A DNA stretch of 64,000 nucleotides. Source: Rhizobium leguminosarum (lineage in GTDB: Bacteria > Pseudomonadota > Alphaproteobacteria > Rhizobiales > Rhizobiaceae). The notes below the pieces were generated by a model. The model saw only the letters and a list, made by a program, of their open reading frames with translations, was not told where the DNA came from and did no database searches. This document shows, in pieces, positions 38,088 to 46,560 of the stretch. The position numbers and the translations under genes were made by a program. The stretch lies in the NCBI RefSeq assembly GCF_001652265.1, contig NZ_LWBS01000022.1:62001-126000 (forward strand), read 5' to 3'. How positions within the stretch are numbered: the first letter of the stretch is position 1; the number at the start of each line of letters is the position of its first letter.

Positions 38088-39800
38088 TTGTCGAACGGTC
38101 TTCGCCGCAAGCTGACGAGTTATGGCGATCAGGGATTCTCCCTTTTCCTGCGCAAGGCATTCATCAAGGCCATGGGGTATTCGGACGATGCGCTCGACCG
38201 TCCGATCGTCGGCATCGCCAATACCTACAGTGATTTCAATCCCTGTCACGGCAATGTGCCGCAACTCATCGAGGCAACCAAACGCGGCGTGATGCTGACG
38301 GGTGCATTGCCGATGGTGTTTCCGACAATCTCGATCCACGAGAGTTTTGCCTCGCCGACCTCGATGTATCTGCGCAATCTGATGGCGATGGAAACGGAAG
38401 AGATGATCCGCGCCCAGCCAATGGATGCAGTCGTCCTGATCGGCGGCTGCGACAAGACCCTGCCGGCCCAGATCATGGCGGCCGCCAGCAGCGAGATTCC
38501 GGCGATCTTCCTGCCGACCGGGCCGATGGCCGTCGGCCACCACAAGGGCGAACGGCTTGGCGCCTGCACGGATTGTCGCCGTTTCTGGGGACGCTTCCGC
38601 GCCGGAGAGATCGACGAGGCCGAGATCGCCGAGGTCAACAACAAGCTGGCCAGTTCGATCGGCACCTGCACGGTGATGGGCACGGCGAGCACCATGGCGA
38701 ACCTGACCGAGGTCATGGGTCTCTGCCTTCCCCGCGCCGGCTCGGCGCCCGCCGTCGAATCCGAACGGGTTCTCCTTGCCGAGGAGACGGGCCGTGTCGC
38801 GGCGCGTCTCGCCATGGATGAGGCCGCACCGACGGTGCGCGATATCCTGACGCCACAGGCAATCCGCAACGGCCTCGTCGCGCTGCAGGCGATGGGCGGC
38901 TCGACCAATGCCGTCGTCCATCTTGCCGCGATCACCGGCCGCCTCGGCCTGCGCCTCGACATGGCCGAACTCGACCGGCTGGGCCGAAGCATTCCCCTGC
39001 TCGTCGACCTGCAGCCCTCCGGCCAGCATTACATGGAGCAGTTCCACGAGGCCGGCGGCGTCCCGGCATTGTTGAAGGCGGTGCGCCATGAAATCGACGG
39101 CAGCGCCCCGACGGTCTACGGCAGGACGATCGGCAAGATCATCGACGCCGTCGTCGACGAGCCGGGCCAGACCATCATCCGCACCGTCGAGAAGCCATTG
39201 AAGCCGATCGGAACGATCGCGGTCCTGCACGGCAATCTTGCGCCGCGTGGCGCCGTCATCAAACAATCCGCAGCCTCCAAGGATCTGCTCCAGCATATCG
39301 GCCGCGCCGTGGTCTTCGATTCCGTCGAGGATATGACGCTGAGCATCGACAGCGACGATCTCGACGTCCATGCCGATGACATCCTGGTTCTGCGCAATGC
39401 CGGGCCAAAAGGTGCACCGGGTATGCCGGAAGCCGGCTATCTACCCATCCCGCGCAAGCTGGCGCGGCAGGGCGTGAAGGACATGGTGCGGATTTCCGAT
39501 GCCCGCATGAGCGGCACGGCCTTCGGCACGATCATCCTCCATATTGCCCCAGAGGCGGCCGATGGCGGCCCTCTGGCGATCGTCCGCACCGGCGATCGTA
39601 TTCGCCTCGACGTCGAGGGCCGGCGTATCGATCTCGATATCGACCAGACGGAATTCGATCGCCGCATGCTTGAAGTCGTCAACCGGCCGTCCCCTGGCCC
39701 GTCGCGCGGCTATGCGAAGCTCTATCAGGAGCGCGTGCTCCAGGCTGACGAAGGCGCCGACTTCGATTTCCTGCAAAGCGAGGAGCTCGACGCGCGATGA
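38088..39800 (+). CDS. IlvD/Edd family dehydratase, probable sugar acid dehydratase
   Basis: A 570-residue Fe-S dehydratase. Signature cysteines: GGCDKT, GACTDCRRFWG and GTCTVMGTASTM. The C-terminal part has the MPEAGY and SDARMSGTAFG motifs. The neighbours (lactonase-like and DHDPS-like enzymes) favour arabonate/xylonate dehydratase over branched-chain amino acid synthesis. Start is TTG at 38088 with GGGAGGA upstream. Its stop overlaps the next gene by ATGA. Confidence 0.9.
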   Translation: MSNGLRRKLTSYGDQGFSLFLRKAFIKAMGYSDDALDRPIVGIANTYSDFNPCHGNVPQLIEATKRGVMLTGALPMVFPTISIHESFASPTSMYLRNLMAMETEEMIRAQPMDAVVLIGGCDKTLPAQIMAAASSEIPAIFLPTGPMAVGHHKGERLGACTDCRRFWGRFRAGEIDEAEIAEVNNKLASSIGTCTVMGTASTMANLTEVMGLCLPRAGSAPAVESERVLLAEETGRVAARLAMDEAAPTVRDILTPQAIRNGLVALQAMGGSTNAVVHLAAITGRLGLRLDMAELDRLGRSIPLLVDLQPSGQHYMEQFHEAGGVPALLKAVRHEIDGSAPTVYGRTIGKIIDAVVDEPGQTIIRTVEKPLKPIGTIAVLHGNLAPRGAVIKQSAASKDLLQHIGRAVVFDSVEDMTLSIDSDDLDVHADDILVLRNAGPKGAPGMPEAGYLPIPRKLARQGVKDMVRISDARMSGTAFGTIILHIAPEAADGGPLAIVRTGDRIRLDVEGRRIDLDIDQTEFDRRMLEVVNRPSPGPSRGYAKLYQERVLQADEGADFDFLQSEELDAR

Positions 39801-40669
39801 GCGCCGCTGATATGGAGGCACCGCTTGGCCTGCCCCGCCGGCCGCTGACCCGGCTGCCGCGGGCGGCACTGCCGCAAGGCACGGTCGATACGCATTTCCA
39901 CGTCTTTCGTGTCGGCGCTCCGCTCAACACCCCACGCAGCTACACGCCTGACATCGCGACGATTGCCGACTGGATCGAATTCTCCGGCAGCCTCGGCATC
40001 GCCAGGGGCGTATTGGTGCAGCCAAGCGTCTATGGCCTCGACAACAGGGTGCTGCTCGATGCGCTGGCCGCCTATCCAGATCGTCTGCGCGGCATCGTCG
40101 TCATCGATCCCGAAACCGCAGAGACCGAGCTAGAACGGCTCGACCGGCTCGGCGTGCGCGGCGTGCGGATCAACACGCGCAACAAGGGCGGCCTCCCGCT
40201 CGCCGCCGCCAGGACAGTGGCGGAAAGCATTGCCTCTCTCGGCTGGTCGCTGCAATTGCAGATCAATCCCGAACAACTTCCCGATATTGCCGCAACGCTG
40301 TCCGGCATCCGCCTGCCCATCGTCATCGATCATCTCGGCTTCATTCCGCTTGCCAGAAAGACGAGATCATTGCATGTCGATGCGCTGAAAAGACTGATGG
40401 ATAGAGCCGAGGTCTACGTCAAAGTAACCGCGCCCTATCGTCTGACGAAGGATGTGCATTACCACGGTTTCACCGAGGTCGGCCGCGCCCTTGCCGCCAG
40501 CCATGCGGAAAGGCTGCTCTGGGGCAGCGATTGGCCGCACACCGAATTGTGGGACGGCATGCCCGATGACACTGACCTGGTAGAGACCATGCAGGCTGCC
40601 ATCGACGACCCCGCGGTTGCAGAAAAGATTTTTGTTCGAAATGCCGAAGCGCTGTTCTTCGGCCGCTGA
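39797..40669 (+). CDS. Amidohydrolase family, probable sugar lactonase
   Basis: A 290-residue TIM-barrel amidohydrolase of the 2-pyrone-4,6-dicarboxylate/fuconolactone hydrolase group. N-terminal TVDTHFHVF gives the metal-binding His-x-His, IVIDHLGF and GSDWPHTE are the later metal or catalytic motifs. In this cluster it probably opens the lactone made by the oxidoreductase. Translationally coupled to the dehydratase. Confidence 0.85.
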   Translation: MSAADMEAPLGLPRRPLTRLPRAALPQGTVDTHFHVFRVGAPLNTPRSYTPDIATIADWIEFSGSLGIARGVLVQPSVYGLDNRVLLDALAAYPDRLRGIVVIDPETAETELERLDRLGVRGVRINTRNKGGLPLAAARTVAESIASLGWSLQLQINPEQLPDIAATLSGIRLPIVIDHLGFIPLARKTRSLHVDALKRLMDRAEVYVKVTAPYRLTKDVHYHGFTEVGRALAASHAERLLWGSDWPHTELWDGMPDDTDLVETMQAAIDDPAVAEKIFVRNAEALFFGR

Positions 40670-40683
40670 ATTGGAGAGCACCA

Positions 40684-41616
40684 ATGGCCAGACTGACCGA
40701 AGATGCCAAAGGCGTCTATGTGATCGCCGTAACCCCCTTCACCGACGACGGCGCGCTCGATCTCGCCAGCATCGACAGCATGGTCGATTTCTATGAGGGT
40801 GCCGGCGTCACCGGCCTGACGGTGCTTGGTCAGCTCGGCGAGGCTCCGAAGCTGACCGCCGAGGAATCGCGGACAGTCGTCGAACGGGTGCTGAAGCGCC
40901 TCGACGGGCGCCTTCCCGTCGTCGTCGGCGTTTCGGCGCCAGGGCTTGCGCCGATGAGCGAACTTGCCGAAGCCGTCATGGGCAAGGGTGCCGCCGGTGT
41001 CATGGTCGCGCCACCCTGGACAGTCAAGACCGACGATCAGGCTTTCGCCTTCTACCAGTCGGTCGGCGAGGCCCTGGGCGACACGCCCTTCGTGCTGCAG
41101 GATTATCCGCTCACCACCAACGTGACGATCGCGCCCAAGGTCATCGAGCGCATCGTCAACGAGGCACCGAATTGCGTCATGCTCAAACATGAAGATTGGC
41201 CAGGTCTTTCGAAGATCACGGCGCTTCGCGCCGCCAGCGACAAGGGCGCCATGCGGCGTATCTCGATCCTTTGCGGCAATGGCGGGCTTTTCCTCCCGGA
41301 AGAGATGGGCCGCGGCGCCGATGGCGCCATGACCGGTTTTTGTTATCCCGAGATGATGGTTGGCGTCGTCGCGGCCTATGCAGCCGGAAATCCCGATCGC
41401 GCCCATGCGATCTTCGATGCCTATCTGCCGCTCGCCCGCTACGAACAGCAGCAGGGCATCGGCCTTGCCTCGCGGAAATATGTGCTTGCCAAGCGCGGCG
41501 TGATCAAGTCCGCCACCCTGCGCAAGCCGGGCGCCAAGCTCTCGAAACTGGATATTGCCGATGTCGAGCGCCTGCTGGCGCGTCAGGCCATCCGCCTCAA
41601 GGAGATCGGGGCGTGA
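40684..41616 (+). CDS. DHDPS/NAL family enzyme, probable 2-keto-3-deoxy sugar acid dehydratase or aldolase
   Basis: A 310-residue class I aldolase-fold protein. The Schiff-base lysine is in VMLKHED, the proton-relay Tyr in LQDYPL, and the N terminus has VYVIAVTPFTDDG. Family members dehydrate 2-keto-3-deoxy-arabonate to 2-ketoglutarate semialdehyde or cleave the sugar acid. It follows the lactonase after 14 bp. Classical DapA is unlikely since it lacks lysine-pathway neighbours. It overlaps the convergent GNAT gene by 20 nt. Confidence 0.85.
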   Translation: MARLTEDAKGVYVIAVTPFTDDGALDLASIDSMVDFYEGAGVTGLTVLGQLGEAPKLTAEESRTVVERVLKRLDGRLPVVVGVSAPGLAPMSELAEAVMGKGAAGVMVAPPWTVKTDDQAFAFYQSVGEALGDTPFVLQDYPLTTNVTIAPKVIERIVNEAPNCVMLKHEDWPGLSKITALRAASDKGAMRRISILCGNGGLFLPEEMGRGADGAMTGFCYPEMMVGVVAAYAAGNPDRAHAIFDAYLPLARYEQQQGIGLASRKYVLAKRGVIKSATLRKPGAKLSKLDIADVERLLARQAIRLKEIGA

Positions 41617-42094
41617 CGCACCGGCGCAAATCCGAAGTCGCTGGATCATCGCTATGGCGCCGCACCGCGAGCAGATGGGTATTTCCATCTCGTCCGTGAG
41701 GCTGAAACCCGAGCGACTCCCAGAACCTCGCCGCACCATCGTTTCCCGCATGAACGGTGACGATGGTGCAGCAGGAACGCGCATGGTCGAGCAGAGCCAG
41801 AGCAAGCATCCGGCCGAGCCCGCGCTCACGCATTGCGGGACGAATGTAGAAACGCCGCATCCGCAGCGCCGCTGGCATAGCGGGATCGACGGTCATGCCG
41901 CCGATGCCGACGAGCGCATCATCGACATAGGCGCCAAGCAGCCTTTCGCCGTGATGTTCAAACCTGTTATCGCCGATCGACCAATGGTCGATAAGACGGG
42001 CGATATGGCGATAGCCCTCCCGCCGGGCCTCGCTTTCGAGATCTGCCATCTCCTGCGGCAACCGATCGCGGAGCCTGCGGATATCAATTGTCAT
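41597..42094 (-). CDS. GNAT family N-acetyltransferase
   Basis: A 165-residue acyl-CoA transferase: REGYRHIARLID region, acetyl-CoA loop RERGLGRMLALALLDHA and C-terminal NDGAARFWESLGF. ATG 42094 gives a normal start 16 bp after the acyltransferase stop; the longer frame to 42187 runs inside the upstream gene. Substrate unknown. Confidence 0.82.
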   Translation of the reverse strand: MTIDIRRLRDRLPQEMADLESEARREGYRHIARLIDHWSIGDNRFEHHGERLLGAYVDDALVGIGGMTVDPAMPAALRMRRFYIRPAMRERGLGRMLALALLDHARSCCTIVTVHAGNDGAARFWESLGFQPHGRDGNTHLLAVRRHSDDPATSDLRRCVTPRSP

Positions 42095-42110
42095 GGCAAT
42101 GCCGACGGTT

Positions 42111-43061
42111 TTAGATTGCAGGAACGGGAATCTCGCGGCGCGGCGTCGCAGCCGGCAGGCCGACCGGCACGAAACTCGCGTCACCATCGGCTGCCATGTC
42201 GTGCACCGTATGTTTCTCCAGCGCCTTTGTCACCTCGTTGAGGTCGCCGTCCAGATGTCCGGCCGGAATGAGATTGCCGATGACGAAATCGAAGCGGTCG
42301 CCGCGTTTGTTCAGCAGTTCGTGAAAGACAGTCATGTCGCGAAGCTCCGTCGACCATTTCGCCAGCCAGTAGAACAGCCCCGAATTGCGTGCCGTCATAT
42401 GGACAGGAAGGATCGGCAGATTGTATTTGCGCGCCAGCCCGACGGCCGAGGTCTTCCACGGACGTTCATTCAGCCGGCCGTTCGCCCAATAGGCGATGCG
42501 GCCTGAGGGAAAGAGCACTGTCGCCTTGCCTTCCTTCACCGCATGGTTGGTCAGTTGCAGCGTTTCCCGTGCCTTCAGCTTGCTCTTATGCTCCTCCCGC
42601 CATTCGACGGGAATGATCATCTCGGCAAACCGTGGATTGACGCGGATGGCATCGCGATTGGCAAAGAACATCATGTCCGGCCGGCGCGCTTTCAACAGAT
42701 CGAACACGGCAACGCCGTCGGCGATGCCGGTCGGATGGTTGCTGACGAGGATGAAGCCGCCGGTATCGGGAATGCGTTCGCCGTTGGTGATGCCGATGTC
42801 GAGTTTCAGCATGTCGCTCATATATTCGAACGACTGGAAGCCCGGCATTTTGGCGACCGCATTGGCGAATTCGAGCGCCTTGTTGTAACGCAGCAGTGTG
42901 TAGAGGAACGGCCGCATGACCGGCCAGAGCGGATTTTTCACGATCCTCTGGCCGCGTTCGGCAATCAGCGTATCGACGATATGACCGGGCTTTCCCTGTG
43001 AAACGAGAGCGATCGCTTCCGCGAGCTGTCCGAAAGCCGTCATGGAATCGCGCCGTGCCAT
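42111..43061 (-). CDS. PlsC-like phospholipid/glycerol acyltransferase
   Basis: A 316-residue membrane-associated acyltransferase. The HX4D motif is NHPTGIADG around residue 107, with FFANRDAIRVNP and FPSGRIAYWANG downstream, typical of the OlsA/PlsC group. Likely acylates a lysolipid. It is preceded by an intergenic region shared with the divergent xerC, and followed by the GNAT gene. Whether the pair makes ornithine lipids is unproven. Confidence 0.82.
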   Translation of the reverse strand: MARRDSMTAFGQLAEAIALVSQGKPGHIVDTLIAERGQRIVKNPLWPVMRPFLYTLLRYNKALEFANAVAKMPGFQSFEYMSDMLKLDIGITNGERIPDTGGFILVSNHPTGIADGVAVFDLLKARRPDMMFFANRDAIRVNPRFAEMIIPVEWREEHKSKLKARETLQLTNHAVKEGKATVLFPSGRIAYWANGRLNERPWKTSAVGLARKYNLPILPVHMTARNSGLFYWLAKWSTELRDMTVFHELLNKRGDRFDFVIGNLIPAGHLDGDLNEVTKALEKHTVHDMAADGDASFVPVGLPAATPRREIPVPAI

Positions 43062-43200
43062 GAAAGATCCTGTTTATGGGGTATAAGCTATCGCAGTACA
43101 ATATGATCGAAGGATGACAAAGGCTTGGCCGGCATTAGCAATTCCATAACTGTTCCTGCTCCAAATTGGCGGACTTGAAGGCAAAATCAAGGCCCGCAAC

Positions 43201-44136
43201 GTGAACGAACTGCTTGTTATCGCCGATCAGCGCCTGATGGCGGAACGGGCCGCGTGGCTCGAAAACCTCGCCCGGGAGCGCCGTCTTTCCGAGCATACGC
43301 TCGACGCTTACGAGCGCGACACCCGCCAGTTCCTGACCTTTCTGACCGGCCATCTCGCCGGCCCGGCGACGCTCCGCGATATCAGGGAATTGCGCCCCGC
43401 CGATTTCCGCGCCTTCCTGGCGGCCCGGCGCAAGCAGGGTTCCGGCGCCCGATCGCTCGGCCGCAATCTCGCCGGTCTTCGCTCACTGCTGCGCCATCTC
43501 GAAAAGAAGGGCCTGGTCAATGCCGCCGGTGCTGCCGCGGTGCGCTCGCCGAAACAGCCGAAATCGCTGCCCAAGCCGCTGTCGGACACCCAGGCGATCA
43601 CCGTCGTCAGCGACGACGCCCAGCTCCACGACGAACCCTGGATTGCGGCGCGCGACGCGGCTGTCATGACGCTGCTCTACGGCTGCGGCCTGCGCATCTC
43701 CGAGGCGCTGGATCTTACTCCCATCGACCTGCAGAAGGGCGCGACGACTCTGCGCATCACCGGCAAGGGCAACAAGACGCGGCTGGTGCCGCTGCTCTCC
43801 GTGGTTTTCGACGCCGTCGAGAAATACCGCACGCTCTGTCCATACCATCTCGAAAGCGGCGAGCCGCTGTTTCGCGGCGCTCGCGGCGGCAAGCTGCAAG
43901 CGGCAATCATCCAGCGCACCATGCAGAAGATGCGCAGCGCCTTCGGCCTGCCGGAAACGGCGACACCGCATGCACTGCGCCACTCCTTCGCCACCCATCT
44001 GCTTGCCGGCGGCGGTGATCTGCGCACCATCCAGGAATTGCTCGGCCATGCCAGCCTTTCCACAACACAGGTCTATACCGGCGTCGATGCATCGCGGCTG
44101 CTCGAGGTGTATGATCGGGCGCATCCGCGCGCGTAA
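43201..44136 (+). CDS. xerC: Site-specific tyrosine recombinase XerC
   Basis: A 311-residue tyrosine recombinase that resolves chromosome dimers. The N-terminal SAM-like domain is at residues about 10-105; catalytic residues are Arg in YGCGLRISEAL, His/Arg in HALRHSFATHLL, His in LLGHASLSTTQ and the nucleophile Tyr in QVYTGV. The DASRLLEVYDRAHPRA tail resembles XerC more than XerD. Starts at GTG 43201. No nearby dif site was identified. Confidence 0.9.
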   Translation: MNELLVIADQRLMAERAAWLENLARERRLSEHTLDAYERDTRQFLTFLTGHLAGPATLRDIRELRPADFRAFLAARRKQGSGARSLGRNLAGLRSLLRHLEKKGLVNAAGAAAVRSPKQPKSLPKPLSDTQAITVVSDDAQLHDEPWIAARDAAVMTLLYGCGLRISEALDLTPIDLQKGATTLRITGKGNKTRLVPLLSVVFDAVEKYRTLCPYHLESGEPLFRGARGGKLQAAIIQRTMQKMRSAFGLPETATPHALRHSFATHLLAGGGDLRTIQELLGHASLSTTQVYTGVDASRLLEVYDRAHPRA

Positions 44137-44224
44137 CTTTTCGTTAAGGCCTTCTCTTAAAGGAATATGCGCAAGCCGGGCGTAGAGCATGAAGCCTATA
44201 GAGCATGTGATCGGAACACCCATC

Positions 44225-45301
44225 ATGACGACATCAATCGGCCGCCGGACGTCTTACCTCGCAGTGCCGGCCAATCTGTTGCTCTGGCTGATCGCGGCCT
44301 TTCACATGCTGCTTCTTGCCGCGCTGTTTGCCGCCTTCCTGACGGCAAGGCCGGCGGCGGCCGAAGGTGTAGCCTGCACCGGCCGCAACCTGATGGTCGA
44401 GCTACAGCAGAACGACCCTGCCCGCTATGCCGAGGCGCTCAAGGAAGCCGACGCCACGCCGAACGGCAAGGGCATTTTCTGGAAGATCGAGAAGCCGGGA
44501 CTTGCACCCTCTTGGCTGCTCGGCAGCATGCATGTCACCGATCCGCGCGTGCTCGCCCTGCCGCCACGCGCCCAGGCAGCCCACGACGCCGCCGACACGA
44601 TCATCATCGAATCCGACGAGATCCTCGATGAGCGGAAGGCGACCGCCGCCCTGCTCGCAAAGCCGGAGCTGACGATGTTCACCGATGGCACGACGATCGA
44701 CAAGCTGCTTTCTCCCGAGGATTACAAGCGTCTCGAAACCGGCCTCAAGCAGCGCGGCATCCCGCTCAGCGCCGTTTCCCGCATGCGGCCCTGGATGATC
44801 TCGAGCGCCGTCGCTCTGCCGGCCTGCGAAATCGCCCGCAAGGCAAAAGGCGCGCAGTTCCTCGACCAGAAGATCGCCACCGATGCCATTGCCCAGGGCA
44901 AGCAGGTCAAGGGGCTGGAAACTCTTGCCGAGCAGATCCAGGCCATGGCCGATCTGCCGGTCGAATTCCATCTGAAATCGCTGATCGAGACGCTGGAACT
45001 CGGCGACAAGATGAGCGACGTCGTCGAGACGATGACCGACCTCTACCTCTCCGGTGATATCGGCATGACCATGCCGATGCTGAAAACCGTGACACCAGAG
45101 GAAGAAGGCGAAAACAGCGATTATGCCGCTTTCGAGCAGCGCGTCATCCTTGACCGCAACAAGGTGATGGCCGAGCGCGCAGCGCCCATCCTCGACAGCG
45201 GCAACGTCTTCATGGCCGTCGGCGCCCTGCATCTGCCCGGCAAGGACGGCGTCATCGAACTGCTGCGCCAGCAGGGCTTCACCGTGACAGCTGTAAATTA
45301 A
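44225..45301 (+). CDS. TraB/GumN family protein, exported
   Basis: A 358-residue protein with a hydrophobic N-terminal segment (LLLWLIAAFHMLLLAALFAAFL) ending AAAEG, a signal or anchor. Two family motifs: GSMHV (around residue 100) and VGALHLPGKDGV near the C terminus, the GxxH pairs expected in TraB/GumN metalloprotease-like proteins. The ATG at 44225 was preferred; 44189 is possible. Function of the family is poorly defined. Confidence 0.8.
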   Translation: MTTSIGRRTSYLAVPANLLLWLIAAFHMLLLAALFAAFLTARPAAAEGVACTGRNLMVELQQNDPARYAEALKEADATPNGKGIFWKIEKPGLAPSWLLGSMHVTDPRVLALPPRAQAAHDAADTIIIESDEILDERKATAALLAKPELTMFTDGTTIDKLLSPEDYKRLETGLKQRGIPLSAVSRMRPWMISSAVALPACEIARKAKGAQFLDQKIATDAIAQGKQVKGLETLAEQIQAMADLPVEFHLKSLIETLELGDKMSDVVETMTDLYLSGDIGMTMPMLKTVTPEEEGENSDYAAFEQRVILDRNKVMAERAAPILDSGNVFMAVGALHLPGKDGVIELLRQQGFTVTAVN

Positions 45302-45466
45302 GCATTCAGCGCCAAGATTGACGGATGGGACATGCTTGGCAAAATAGGCCTTGTGCACCGGATGGGCGGCGTGAAAACGAGCTCTGGTTCGGGAAGCGAA
45401 TTAATTTCGCCGGAGATGGAAACTATAAATCGGCCCAACTTTTTGCCGCCACCGCGGAAGCACAAA

Positions 45467-45889
45467 TTGAAAGCTATTCGCAGTTTACGAATGGTCGCGA
45501 TTCTTGCCGCTTCCAGTATCCCATGCATCGCCACCGCCACCCAGAGTAATCGACTTCCGCTGGGGAGATATTGCGGGGAGCTCCTGTCGAACGGCATCAT
45601 GGCAGAGGCGTAGACAACGTTCGGTCCGAGTGTCACAGACGGCAAGATAAGCGGAAGCTACGTATTCTTCGAGGAAGGGCAGACTGTCACGGGCTTGCTG
45701 GCTGAGCCGAGCGACGACGGTGATGGAAGTGACTTAACGCGCAATCTCGTTTGGCAAGACAGGTATGGCCACGGGAATCTGGTTATAACCTTCACATCGG
45801 ATTTCTCCGAATTCCAAGGAAACTGGAGTGACGGAGGGAAGGCGTCTTTTCCATGGAACGGGATGCGTTGCGAACCAACGATAAGCTAA
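45467..45889 (+). pseudogene. Small secreted protein gene with an internal in-frame amber codon
   Basis: From TTG 45467 (GGAAG ribosome-binding site at 45456-45460) the frame reads a signal-like segment (MVAILAASSIPCIATA), then RLPLGRYCGELL, until TAG at 45611-45613. After that codon the same frame continues for 91 residues (TTFGPSVTDGK, SYVFFEEGQTV, FQGNWSDGGKASFPWNGMRCEP) to TAA 45887-45889. Both parts look coding and fit one small secreted beta-rich protein of about 140 residues. A single base change (CAG to TAG) explains it. ATG at 45491 is an alternative start. Confidence 0.6.
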
Positions 45890-45958
45890 ATTAAACTCCC
45901 AATTGTGCCACCTCATCGATTAACGGGCCAAGGCGCATGTGATCGCTTATGCCAGCGG

Positions 45959-46459
45959 TCAGCCGAGCGTCATGCGGCGCAGAACATTGCTTTTCCAATA
46001 GAACTGATGGACGAGGGCGCCGGCGACATGCGCCGCGATCAGCGCCCAGAGAATGATCTTCAGGACATCCGCGTGGAACGAACCGGCGGGATCGATACCG
46101 AAATAGTAGGCGGCGATACCTGAAAGCGGCATGGCGAAGATCAGGATGTAGAGGCCGGCATGGGCAAGCCTCGCTGCAAGACGGAAGATCGCCGGCTCCT
46201 GCGCGATCTCATCCGGAACGCCCTTGGTAAAACGCAGCCCGAGCCTGAGGACGGCAAGCAGCAGGATGGCGATGCCGACATAGGCATGGATATTCGCCGA
46301 CGAAATCTGCTCCGGCGTTGGCACCTGGCCTCTGCGCATCAGCCGATGCCAGATATTCATGCCGTCGGGAAACAGCAGGTTGAAGAAGATCAGCAGCGCC
46401 ACGGCCCAGTGAAGAAAACGCTGGCTCAGGCTGTAACTCACGATGGACGGCTGTTGCAT
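45959..46459 (-). CDS. Cytochrome b561 family protein
   Basis: A 166-residue four-helix membrane protein. Haem-ligand His candidates are in QRFLHWAVALLIFF, HAYVGIAILL, HAGLYILIF and AAHVAGALVHQFYW. It probably moves electrons from quinol to a periplasmic acceptor. ATG 46459 was chosen; the longer frame to 46498 adds 13 residues of doubtful value. Confidence 0.88.
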   Translation of the reverse strand: MQQPSIVSYSLSQRFLHWAVALLIFFNLLFPDGMNIWHRLMRRGQVPTPEQISSANIHAYVGIAILLLAVLRLGLRFTKGVPDEIAQEPAIFRLAARLAHAGLYILIFAMPLSGIAAYYFGIDPAGSFHADVLKIILWALIAAHVAGALVHQFYWKSNVLRRMTLG

Positions 46460-46506
46460 TTCTGGACCTTTACGAATGCAGAACTCAACGATACGCAAAA
46501 ACTAAA

Positions 46507-46536
46507 ACAGCCGCCTGCCTTCCGGCAAGCGGCTGT
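46507..46536 (-). terminator. Terminator after lpdA
   Basis: ACAGCCGC (46507-46514) pairs with GCGGCTGT (46529-46536), with an inner TGCC/GGCA extension. On the minus strand a T-rich tract (TTTAGTTTTT) follows the stem, 25 bp after the lpdA stop. Confidence 0.75.
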
Positions 46537-46560
46537 ATGCTTTGTTACGAATATGTAAGA

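Noticed and set aside
38088..39800. ilvD (branched-chain amino acid synthesis)
   Set aside because: Same superfamily, but the ATGA coupling to a lactonase-like gene and the DHDPS-like gene indicates a sugar acid dehydratase.
40684..41616. dapA (4-hydroxy-tetrahydrodipicolinate synthase)
   Set aside because: The DHDPS fold fits, but the operon context is sugar acid catabolism with a dehydratase and lactonase; housekeeping dapA is not normally placed there.
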